Below, one piece after another: positions 26,001 through 36,710 of a DNA stretch of 64,000 nucleotides (position 1 is its first letter; the number at the start of each line of letters is the position of its first letter). The DNA comes from Entrophospora sp. SA101. Lineage: Eukaryota; Glomeromycota; Glomeromycetes; Entrophosporales; Entrophosporaceae. The stretch covers positions 33,876 through 97,875 of the forward strand of contig CAUDNR010002223.1 in assembly GCA_958430865.1 (NCBI GenBank), read 5' to 3'. Position numbers and translations under genes: made by a program. The notes under the pieces are model-generated. The model searched no databases. It had not been told where the DNA came from and saw nothing but the letters and a program-made list of their open reading frames with translations.

Positions 26001-26254
26001 ATTTTGTGTTGTAAAAGTTAATTTATAATATAATACTTACGCCCTGGTTATTATAAAGAAATAAAAAATAAAATTATTTAATAAGTTGATGTCATAATAA
26101 ATTTTATTGTGAAGTATTTATTTACCTTTATAGAATTTAGCTAATTATTTTATTATAAAGCAATATTAAATTACAATGTAAAAATCCTTTTACTATTACT
26201 ACATATTTTTAAAATAGTTATTTTCTGTGTAAGAAAAAAAATACCTTCATTCAT
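23047..26254 (-). CDS. Protein kinase with micro-exon-encoded N-terminus (kinase 2)
   Basis: Proposed model: start exon 26254-26245, exon 26140-26126, fifteen 3-nt exons between 26043 and 24766, then 24520-24117, 24038-23153 and 23075-23047. The total of 1389 nt is 462 aa with all phases closing. The exon at 24520 is preceded by in-frame TAA TAA and contains no Met before the catalytic domain, so an upstream start is required. C40, C43, C53 and C56 repeat the CxxC-x9-CxxC knuckle of kinase 1. The domain has GEGGFATVY as glycine loop, VALKK lysine near 143, HGDLHSGN, DLG and APE (IAPEVL), so it should be active. The C-terminus is completed by a 29-nt exon ending SKQIELDL. The catalytic exons are secure. 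The two 5' exons and the micro-exons are inferred from splice signals and phase. Confidence 0.7.
24648..26043 (-). repeat. Tandem intron array with 3-nt micro-exons
   Basis: Read on the minus strand, fifteen units of 65-106 bp each consist of GTAAG(T/C), an AT-rich body with TATTATATTATAAATTAAC and ACATCATCTAATT blocks, a T-rich tract and ATAACCAG, then exactly three bases before the next GTAAG. Triplets lie at 26041, 25944, 25850, 25767, 25673, 25586, 25480, 25384, 25283, 25186, 25092, 25005, 24920, 24831 and 24766 (first plus-strand base) and read GGC, GGA, ATT, ATT, CTA, CTG, CTG, AGA, TAT, ATT, CTG, CTG, GAA, CAT, CTG. The acceptor AG is present 15/15 and GTAAG 14/15 (last is GTAAA). A sixteenth unit near 24648 has lost its AG. 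Confidence 0.9.
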
Positions 26255-26370
26255 TTTTTATTGGAATATAAATGAATTTTTTGTCTACTGTTCCTTATAA
26301 TCGTGTAATAATCCACAAAAAATATCCACAAATTTTGTGATAAAATAGAACATTAATTAACAACATGCTT

Positions 26371-29258
26371 ATAACTGAGAACGCAATGTGAGATTTTGCT
26401 TTTCGTGCTGCGCGAGAATTAAAATTCAATTAAGTTGGGTTTTGCGTTTTCTTTGTCGCAAAGAACAAAAAAATGACATCACTCGGGCCAAAACAATAGT
26501 CTATTTTATTAAATTCGAAACATATAAATAGGACAGTCGTCCAAACTTATTTTTTCGTAGAGAAATTCCTCTCGGGCCATTTCAGCGCACGGAACTCAAC
26601 ATTCAACATTTGGCCATGTTGTACGTGAAAATGAAATTATGTGAATTCGCAATTCACACAAATTAGCCAATCAGAATTTCACCCCACTCCATAACAATAA
26701 TATTTCAATTTCACATACAACAGCCACATGAAATAATTGTTCTTTATTATTATACAACGTTATTACTATTACAGGAGAGACCGTTCTGATAACAAAATTT
26801 TAACCCACGCAATTGTTGATTGATTGACCAATTAAAATTGTGAATTTAAAAATAAAACATTTAATGTGGGTTTGATTCATTTTGTCAACAATCACTTCAC
26901 GAACAATTGTTTCATTGACAAATGGTTCGAATTTAAGAAGTTGGAAGCAACCATTTGAAATAGTTAATAAATTAAATCGTACTACTCGAAAATGCATTTA
27001 AAGGGTTGGTTTTCGACTTGGTTGAAGGAATAACTCTTTCCTAACTCTTCTCTTGACCATATCTCTCGATATAATCAAAATAACCTTAATATAACGAATG
27101 TCAAAATGATTGTAAACGCGACCAATTTAAGATATACGATCAAGAGAAAACATGAACGATGTATGAAAAAATCAAACAGTTGTTTCGTTAACAAATGGTT
27201 CGAATTTAAGAAGTTGGAAGCAACCATTTGAAATAGTCTAATAAATTAAAACGTACTACTCGAAAATGTATTTAAAGGGTTGGTTTTCGACTTGGTTGAA
27301 GAATAACTCTCTTTCTAACTCTTCTCTTGACCATATCTCTCGATATAATCAAAATGACCTTAAAATAAATTAATTTGAATATTTTAATGTAAATTATCAT
27401 TTATTTTTATTTTTATTATTTCCTAGGAGGTTATATTTTAGGTTCAAATCAACTTCTCAAAAAATATTTGCCAATGAGTTATGAATTTGAAGTATAGAAA
27501 TTAAAAAATTTAATAAAAAATAATATGATTAGTATAACTGTTGGTGAAACTTCCTGTGTCCAGTGTTGATGTTTAAAGATATTTTTCGATTTATAAAAGT
27601 ATATTAACTGAACTGATTTAAAAGAAAAATTAAATTTCATGTATTTTAATTTTTCTGAAAATCAATTTTGGAAAAAAAAGCATAAAAGCATGATTCTATA
27701 TAGAAAAAAAAAAGTATATATAATTTGCAAAAAAAAAGCATAATCATGGACACCCTACCGCTTTATAACTATGGAATTATAGATAAATTTAATACGGTTT
27801 GATAAGTCGTTACCCCACATGACCGACTTATCGAGTTTACATATTAAAAATATAAATTTTCAGACAATAAAATTATTCCAGACGCATTTCTATATGTTAT
27901 TATATCAACTTTAATAAGTATTTTCCCTTAACAATTTTTTTAATAATAAAACTTATTAATAATACATTAAATAAAATACCACGCCCATCCATCGCAATGA
28001 TAATGTCGTAGCCAACCAATCTAATGCCACGTCCAAAGTGAATACAACTAATAAATGCTAAAGCTATTGCTACTACTAACATACATGAATTAAAAATTGT
28101 TTTTTCATAATACTAATAAAAAAATAAAAAAATAACATCACGTCTAAAGAAGTTTCTGTAGGTAGTTTCTTGAGAAGCGGACTAAATCAGACATCAAAAA
28201 AAAAAAAAGAATAACCAATACTAAAGCTACTGCTACTAATAATAATTATATTACTAAGAAGCTAATAATTCTACTACTACTACTAATATAGACCTGATTT
28301 AGTCCGCTTCACTACCAACCTCCGTCGAGTCCGTACCGTACCTTAGATCTTCTGCCTTCCATGACAAATGAGTAAAAGTACTGGTGAAAATTAAATAAAT
28401 AAAAATAATGATAATGATAATGATAACGAAGGATGCAATAATTAAGGATGATGTCAATAAATAGATAAGTTGATAGATAATTAAAGCGCTAACAAACAAA
28501 TATTTCAAAATAATTATAATCAATTCAATTCGAACAAATATTGAATCAATTTGTTACCAACTATCTGGATAAATTAACAAACACCAAAACCTAAAAATCC
28601 AATGATGCTTCTCCTCATCGGCTCAACTTTTTCTTTCCTTCATAATCAGCCTTTTGTTTCTAACCAAATATTATCCCCCTTTGATGGCCAAATAACGTGC
28701 GTTCGTAATAAAATGTTGCCCTAACTTTAAAATTATTATTTATCATGAATATTAGTATAATGTTTTAACTAATTAATTATCATTATTATTTAATAAAATA
28801 TAATTGATTATTTACCTGACACTTATTAGAAACCGGCATAAACTTGAATAAATGAAAGTAAAACGCTCAAGAAATGGGTGGTATATATGAAGATGAGTAT
28901 AGGGATAGTGATAAAGCTAAACTAAAGTCAAAATAAAACTAAACTAAAACTAAACCAAAGAAGCTAAAACTTAACTATACTAAAACTATACTAAAGAAGC
29001 TAAAATCAAACCAAATTAAAACTAAACTAAAGAAGCTAAAGTGGATAAATGAACGAAAAGAAGGAAGGAGTGAATGGAAGCGCGAATAAAAATGGAGGCA
29101 TAAATAAAGGTCGAATGAGGTCTAATGTATGCAGAAAGAATTGGTGTGAATGAATGTGTAAATAAAGGTGTGAAAGAGAATACGAAGTAATACATAAATG
29201 ACTATATAAAGGAGCATATAAAGGAGTATATAAAAGAGTATATAAAAAGGACTCGCCT
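26371..29258 (+). repeat. Large dispersed repeat, copy A (right-truncated)
   Basis: Corresponds to 36711-39659 of copy C in the same orientation. It begins at TATAACTGAGAACGCAATGTGAG. Up to about 27150 the copies differ by substitutions and indels. From about 27155 to 29258 they read identically at a constant offset of 10401. Contents: a TATA-like CATATAAATAGGAC block, an internal imperfect pair of about 180 bp (26905-27090 and 27182-27360) holding the inverted words CAAATGGTT/AACCATTTG, a CTAAA-rich minisatellite (28915-29040) and an 11-bp TATAAAGGAG array (29190-29250). Open frames inside it are short and do not look coding. It ends abruptly at 29258. Confidence 0.9.
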
Positions 29259-30119
29259 TCCAGTTACCAGCTCGTGACGTGTCCAATAAATATATATATA
29301 TATAAAATATAAAGCATAAAGTCCAATAATTATAAAGTTTCTCCGTCTCTGCACACAGCTCAGGAGCATTCTCAAAATACTCTATTGCGCAGTTCCTACT
29401 GTAGTGCTAATGCTAAGCACTATAGACACACAGCCTAATATGATAAAATAAAAAAAGAATATATACAAGAAATATTTACAAACTATACCACTTGAGGCGT
29501 CCCTACAAGCAACATAGAACAATCAAATGGGGGGGTTCCTAACTAATGATTAAAGGTTGGCCAGACCACTAACCATCAGGGAGGATCATGAAACAATTCA
29601 CAGTGGCTTTTCCTCTTAATTATGCAAAAAATTCGTAATGTGTTTATTTAATTATTAACAACGGGGGGGTAATTATTCAATTGTTATATGTTATTGTGAA
29701 AGAACGTTGAAAAAGAAGAAGATAGAGAAACAATTCAAGAAGAACCGAATTATGATTCATTATTTTATTAATAGCGGTTCAATTTGTTTAATATTTATAA
29801 ATTTAATATGATTACTTTATTTTTACTAATTAATAATACTTATATGATAAATTTAGAACTGAAACTAGTAAAATTGGGCGCTGGAGTTATTTTAGTGTTG
29901 CATTTAGTTATACTTTTATATAGTGGCTAATTACTACTGTAAAAAATTTAACATAATAAAGATTAATCAATATTAATTAATCATTTTAGTTAAATTTCAA
30001 TAATTTATTCATATCGATTATTAATGATGTATTATGATGTTGTTAAATTATGATGCTGTTAAATTTCGATGTTGTTAAATTTCGATATGATTAAATTTTG
30101 ATATATAAAGTAATATATT
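29259..30119. other. Unidentified sequence abutting truncated copy A
   Basis: Unique in this window. The part at 29259-29640 is less AT-rich than its surroundings (CCAGTTACCAGCTCGTGACG..., a G7 run, CCTAACTAATGATTAAAGG) and could be a piece of a retroelement terminal repeat inserted at the break of copy A, but no matching second end was found. 29640-30119 is plain AT-rich DNA with no gene. Confidence 0.35.
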
Positions 30120-30720
30120 CATACTCCTAATTAATATGTTTTATATTTAATAAAATTTAAATAATGATTCTCGGCTCATTATAAATCAGCTGTTATATTT
30201 GTTATCTTTCAATAAACCATTTTATTTTAAATATATAATAATAGTTGTTAATAACACTAAAGCAAATATATGGTAAATATGATGACAATAAATTATAATT
30301 TACTAAATTACAATGCTCTTAAAGACTTCAATAGGTAGTAAATCAATTTAATGTGAATGTGGTTTTATTTCACCTACCGAAACAAGATTTACAGTTAAGG
30401 TGGGACTAGGGATGGGTTTGAAACCAACCTCTGGTTTTTTTGGTTTGGTTTTTGGAACCTCGAACCCAATTATATATACGTGTTCAAAGTGTGAAATAAA
30501 ATATTTTTATGTGTTAATGAAAACTGGTTTTTGGTATGGGGCGTATTTCCAAAAAGGAATGAAATTCGTTGCCTTTCTTGGTATTTTAATAAAACCGTTC
30601 AAACCGTTTAAACCGGTTCCACAAAACCAAACCAAACCAAACCAAACTTCCTCATCCCTAGGTGGTGGGACATTAATTTTATTATGTTTATTATCCGCAT
30701 TTTACTATATATTAAAACAA
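30120..30720 (+). repeat. Dispersed repeat, copy split by a MITE
   Basis: Second copy of the family seen at 21100-21480, interrupted after TTCACCTACCGAAACAAGATTTACAG by the 30407-30663 element and resuming at about 30672. The relation to the uninterrupted copy fixes the insertion point. Confidence 0.6.
30407..30663. mobile_element. hAT-type MITE with 8-bp target duplication
   Basis: Ends are TAGGGATGGGTTTG on the left and CCTCATCCCTAGGT on the right, an imperfect terminal inverted repeat of the TAGGGATG kind common in hAT elements. GGTGGGAC occurs directly before it (30399-30406) and after it (30664-30671), a perfect 8-bp direct repeat as expected for hAT insertion. The inside is rich in GGTTTGG/CCAAACC inverted words and could fold into a hairpin. 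It has no coding capacity. Confidence 0.8.
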
Positions 30721-30790
30721 GGGATAACCTTACCATTCGAGACGTCGATCCTAAGGTTAAACCTCTTACCGGTAAACCATGATCCAATCT

Positions 30791-31174
30791 ACTATGGTTA
30801 GCTCGGTCTAAAGACTGACTAATGCTGCGCCACGCGCTCAAATTTCAAAAAATTGCGATTTCGTGATTTGACTAAAAAATTATTTTCCTTACTGCCAAAT
30901 TTAGATATGATGGTCGAGTATTAGTCTAAATTTAGCAATGATCCTAGCGCTCAAATTTCTCATGAGCATGGTAAAGTACATGTTTTAAAAAAGAATATAT
31001 ATAGAACTCTACAACAAATAATTTTTTTGAGAAAATCTCTTTATTGCATTAAAACCAAATACATATTCTATCTACTAATAGAGCTATTGTTTTAAAAGAT
31101 AGGACAGAAAATGACTTCTATACTTTTACAATTTGCCCAAAATTTTAGGAGGTCTTTAGACCGAGCCAACTATA
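30791..31174. mobile_element. Short inverted-repeat element (MITE-like)
   Basis: Left end 30791-30815 and right end 31151-31174 are inverted copies sharing GCTCGGTCTAAAGAC with two or three mismatches further out. The roughly 384-bp body repeats the word CGCTCAAATTTC at 30836 and 30951 and has no reading frame. Flanking TA is possible but not unique, so the superfamily is uncertain. Confidence 0.7.
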
Positions 31175-31473
31175 ATTAAAATTGGGGTTACACACATAAC
31201 CACACAACCACCCAGACACCCCTGTTAAAAGGTAAGGGAGAAATTTAAACAAAATAAAATAAAATAAACACCAATGAAAAGCCTTTAATCACTAGAGTGA
31301 TCGGCAGAGAAAATTATTTTTCCAAAAATGTTTTGAACACAAAAGTCACGTGTTTTATAAAAAAAGTTTCTCTGGCTACTTTTGTTACACGGTTAAATTA
31401 CGTGTTTTATAATTGTTTAAAATTTTGAAAATCTGGGGGGGAATGATAAACAAATAATTAAATTTGAACGGCC

Positions 31474-34290
31474 TTACAAAGTTAATCCTGCAAAAGGAGC
31501 AACTATATGATAGTGTTAGCGACCTTAAGTTTTATTTTCTCATGATCTTCTTCTTGTTGCAATTGCAATTATTACTAATCATAATTCCACGAACTTGTGC
31601 ATTCCACGAGGCTAATTAGTTAATCTTATTATTTAGTTAGACTTTTGTACAATAATAACAACGCGTATAAAAAGGACCCCAGGAAACTATATAGGTTATT
31701 ACCGCGGCTACTGCAAATTACGAAATTTGGAAAGATTTTCTTCAATCAACCAGTCACACAGTGAGTCAAACTTTATATCAAACCCTAAAAATAAAAATCA
31801 CTTGTTTTTTATTTTTTAGGGGAGACACAAGAGACATGAGAGACATGAGAAAGATTCACGCGCGCATGGCAGATCGTAACAATAACAATTGAAAATAAAA
31901 TATATAAATAACACTTAGGTTTCCCCTCTTTCAAAAAGCAAGCAGTAAGAATTTCCTTCTCCACCAACATCATCCATTTTATTCTTCTTCAGCAACATCC
32001 ATTCTATCCTTCGACGACGACAAGACCTTCCCTCTGTTATATTATTATTATTATTATTATTATATTATATTTATAGTTATAACATTATTGTATATAGCTG
32101 CAGTATTTTATTTTAATAATAATAATAATAATAAGATTACCCATTCTGGGAATATGTAATAAAATCATCAAATAAAATTTTATTCTTCTCATTTTAATTT
32201 ATTTAAACATTATTATTATTTTTTCTTTTAATATTTTATTCGTAAAGGACAAGTGAGTAAAAGAGCTCTACTGCCAATGAGGTTGTTCGTGCGTTCATTT
32301 CCGGCTCAACTCTTCCTCCGATTGGTTCTTTTTTTTCATCCCTCCGTCCTGATGCGCTTTTGTCCCGAACAGTACTGCAAACAGCCGCTTCTCCCTGAGG
32401 TATTGTTGCGAGACGTTGCTCAACTTTTGACCAAAATAGGGTCAGACACTTAATGTATTGATCGGCTTATTTTTATTCCACATGGCAGTAAGTCTTATTA
32501 TAATAATAAATCAATTATATGGGCGGACGGGTTTATAATTTTATGATTTATTGAATATTTATGAAATTAAAATATATAATTCAATATTTTATTACAATAG
32601 GTGGAGTATACTATCTGGAAATAGTGGATTGATTTGTGCAAGTTTTCTGAAAGTAAAAGTACGTGTAACTCTAAATATTTAATTCTTGAAGAAATGATAA
32701 TTTGTTTGCGTGATATTGACTATTATTATTTATTTATTTTACATATTATATTAGCGGGTCGTTTTCTTCAATTTCTTTATATACTCCTTTATATACTCCT
32801 TTATATATTCCTTTATATGCTCTTTTATATAGTCCTTTATATAGTAATAGTCATTTATATATTCATATATGTGCTAGTTCTTGTGTTACTTTATATTTTC
32901 TTTTACGCCTTTATTTACACATTCATTCACACCAATTCTTTTCTGACACATTCGATCATATTCGGTCTTTATTTATACCTCCATTTTTATTCGCGCTTCC
33001 ATTCACACCTTTTCTAATTCTTTTGTTCATTGATTCGCTTTAGCTTTTTTAGTTTTAGTTTAGTTTTATTTCAGCTTTAATTTAGTTTTATTCTAGCTTT
33101 AGTTTAATTTTTATTTTAGCTTTATTTTAACTTTAGTTTAGTTTTATTCTAGCTTTAGTTTAGCTTTATTACTATCCCCACCTTCATATATACCATCGAT
33201 TTCTTGAGCGTTTTTACTTTCCTTTATTTAAGCTTATGCTAGTTTTTAACAAGTGTCAGGTAAATAATCAATTATATAATAATTGATAATTAATAACTGA
33301 TTAGTTAAAACGCTATACTAATTGTCATGATAAATAATAATTTTAAAGTTAGGGCAACATTTTATTACGAACGCACGTTATTTAGCCATCAAAGGAGGGA
33401 TAATATTTAGTTAGAAACAAAGGGCTGGTTATGGAGGAAAGAGAAGTTGAGCCGATGAGGAGAGGCATTATTGGATTTTTTGGTTTTGGTGTTTGTTGAT
33501 TTATCCAGATAGTTGGTAACAAATTGATTCGATATTTGTTCGAATTGATTATAATTATGATTTTGGATTTAGAAATATTAACGCTTTAATCATCAATTTA
33601 TCTACTTTATTGACATCATCATCTTTAATTTTGCTTAATTATTGTATCCTTCATTATCATTATCATTTATTTTAATTTTTTACCAGTACTTTATTCATTT
33701 GTCATGGAAGGCAGAAGACCTAAGGTACAGACGGTACGGACTCAACGAGGATTGGTAGTGAAGCAGACTAAATCAGGTTTATATTATTATTAATAGTCGA
33801 ATTATTAGCTTCTTAGTAATAGAATTATTTATTATTAGTAGTAGTTTTAGTATTAGTTAATTTTTTTTTTTTTAAATGTTTGATTTAGTCCGCTTCTCAA
33901 GAAAACTACCCGCAAAAATTTCTTTAGGCGTGATGCTTTCATTTTTTGTTAATATTATGAAAAACCAATTTTTTAAATTCATGTATGTTAGCAGTAGTAG
34001 TAGCTTTAGTATTTGTTGGTTGTAATCACTTTGGACGTGGCATTGGATTGGTTGGCTACGACAGTATCATTGCGATGGAGGGGCGTGGTATTTTATTTAA
34101 TGTATTAATTAATAAGTTTTATTATTAAAAAAATTGTTAAATATTTGATTAAAAGTTGAATGCGTATGGAATAATTTCATTGTCTAGAATTTATATTTTT
34201 AATATATAGTCAATATGTAAACTTGACAAGTTGGTTATGTGAAGGTGGCGACTTATCAAGTAAACCGCGTTATAGTTTTGAAAATTTATC
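31474..34290 (-). repeat. Large dispersed repeat, copy B (inverted)
   Basis: Reverse-oriented relative to copies A and C and matching 38160-40897. It carries, reading on the plus strand, a TATA-like GCGTATAAAAAGG (about 31667), a candidate intron (GTGAGT near 31760 to TTTTTTAG near 31820), and a second candidate (GTAAGT near 32490 to ACAATAG near 32600). A patch at 32253-32450 is open on both strands and matches 39970-40150 of copy C. It also holds the inverted versions of the TATAAAGGAG array (32770-32850) and the CTAAA minisatellite (33045-33165). It is more diverged from C than A is. Confidence 0.85.
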
Positions 34291-36710
34291 AAAAAAAATT
34301 ATTAATTATATCGAATTTTGTTTTGTTGCAAATATTTAAATTTTGAATGATATTTAGAACAATTGTATTATCTCATCATCATTAATCATTTCAACCGTTT
34401 CTATGCTATAATTATCTACTATTAATAAATAGTCAAAGCTTGTCAGTTCCATATGTAAATTTTTGTTTTTTCCCTATTGTAACAAGAGACAATTAATTAT
34501 AAGGGTATTATAAAAAAAGTCCACTATAACGTGCATGTGCAATAAGCTTTTCATATCGTGGAAAAACTAATCAAAAATCGAAATTTATAAATAATATATC
34601 ATGTGAAACTGACGATTTGTTTCTTGAACCTCACGTTTTGAGAATGTAGATCCTTGGATTGGGTGGATGATCAGCAAAAGAAGTGGATATCATATTGTCA
34701 AAATGTTTCAAACCTGTTCTTAAGTAAGTTATAAACTCGATAAGTCGGACTCATCAATCAATTGTAAATTATCAGGTAGGTCCTATGTAATCACTGGCAG
34801 AAATAAACAAACTTATTTTGTGCAACTTTATATTATAATCATGTGATATAATCAGTTTATCGTTTAAGAATATATTGAATTAAAGAAAAAAAAATTATTT
34901 ACCTGATAACAAGAACGAATAAGCCAAAAATTGCATTTAAAATCATAGCAAAAATTTTAAAGATACTTTGTAACTAGAGATGTTAATCTGCTTCGGTCGA
35001 GCATAATTAAACTGAGTTTAAACACAAATTCTATTTTAAGATTACGTCATAATTTAATTTATTAGCAATGTTTGAAACACTTGTTCAAGAAAATTAACAG
35101 CAAATAATAAATATATTAATATTGCGTAATTTATATTCGAATTTGATTGCTCAAAAGCCTGTTTTTAAAAAAGTTCAATTTGCTTAAACTCTAAAACCAG
35201 ATTGAGCCGAACTGACAAGTAATTTGACATAACGCGATAACAAGATTTGCCAAAACAAAGAATTCCCATTGTATTAATTTATTTATATGCATTAGATAAT
35301 ATTAGTATTAGTATTTATGTATTGATCTGAATCAGATTGAATCAATCAAATCAAATCAAATCAAATAATGGATTCATTGGATCAATTTATATATTGATTC
35401 AAATGAAACGATCCAAGAATTAGGCGAATTTATCAATTTGCATATCAGCTGATTTGGTTTTTTGGACCCTTTTTTCAAACCTTATATCTCATTGTGTCTG
35501 ACATTAAACACAAGTATTTTTAAAATTTATTTGCTCCGCTAAAAAAACTATTGTACTATTCGATAGCCCGTCAAATCAATTGGTTGTTGCTAGTATAAAG
35601 TATTCATAACGTTTGATCATGCTGCAGTGAATTTTGGGTTCAAATAAAATCAGCGCATATGGTTGGAGCCTTATTTGTTTGGTAGGAAATTTAATTCCTG
35701 GCCCTATAAATATTCCTTTCATGGTGAAGGAGACCAACTATGTCCACCAATAAACTTATCAATTAAATTATATTTAGTTAAATTATTTACCAAGTAACTC
35801 GGAGAATAGTTTTGCATTGAGTTTTAAACTTTCAAAGCACGATGTTACTATGTAACTACACTTCCCGTAATATATCTTCTGAAGTTTTAGTAGTATATTA
35901 ACAATCAATCATACCAAGTGTTAACTATGCTAAGACAGTTTAACCTTGAAAAAGTGATTATTGAGCGTTAATTTCTTTAAAGCCAATCTAAAGTTTATTA
36001 TAATTCTGGTTAATATATTTTTAGATGTAAAATATCAAAGATGATATTTATATTTATAATACAAATTATATATTTTGCTTATTGAATGTCATTTAATTAA
36101 ATGAATATACATTCCTAAGTTATTCTGCATAAAGTAATCAGTTTTAAATATCTTATCATTAATCTGTTATAGCTAAATTATTCTTGAGTACGAATATTTT
36201 CATTACGAAGCCCTTTTTAAGAAGATTTGGACATTATTATATGCAATAAAAAACATTTTTTACTCTCATTTGTACCCGCTCTAGATAAACTGGCTCTCGA
36301 ACTCTTTCTCACTGACTTAATTGTTATTTAATTTCAGTAAATCAGAAATCAAGAAAATAAATTAGACAACTATATATAAAATGTTGCAAATGCACCCCCG
36401 TTAGCCAAACAATCAAGCTTCCCAGAAAGGCTTCTTCCAAATCCCACACGCTCTCTTACAATCAATTCCTTTAATACCTTTTGTTTTAGAGCAAGCCACG
36501 TTTATTAAGCAAATAGGGTCTAATATTTTCACCAATTATAATTTATATGTAAAAACTCGATTTTGGTCAGATGACCCCAGAGGTAGTTTTTGCTGTGAAA
36601 CGACACATATCGTTTGACTGATTACAAGAATTACGACATTTGGTAAGGAACTGTGACCTGGAAAATTTTCTTATAAAAAAATTTATGCAAATAAATCAAT
36701 AACGAGTTTA
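34291..36710. other. Spacer between inverted copies B and C, no gene seen
   Basis: AT-rich, with short repeats such as a TCAAA run at 35345-35370 and no reading frame resembling a protein. It would be the loop if B and C paired. Confidence 0.6.

Noticed and set aside
24648..26120. Array as a CRISPR-like or plain satellite array
   Set aside because: Units differ in length (65-106 bp) and share long bodies rather than short repeats with unique spacers. The only fixed island is AG-N3-GTAAG, which is a splicing pattern. A plain satellite would not predict phase agreement with the kinase exon.
26920..26945. GGTTCGAAT as a tRNA B box
   Set aside because: No A box, acceptor stem or cloverleaf can be drawn around it, and it belongs to an internal repeat present several times in copies A and C. 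No tRNA or rRNA gene was found in the window.
27900..28523. Small minus-strand frames in copy A repeated exactly in copy C
   Set aside because: Their identity follows from the identical 2.1-kb repeat block. They are short, hydrophobic low-complexity translations of AT-rich DNA and are broken in copy B.
30400..30801. 133-codon frame at the MITE
   Set aside because: It runs through the MITE, both target duplications and flanking repeat DNA. The peptide merely translates the GGTTTGG words.
32634..33017. 127-codon hydrophobic frame (LLYILLYIFLYML type)
   Set aside because: It is the translation of the TATATACTCCTT 11-bp array of repeat copy B and changes with unit number in copies A and C.
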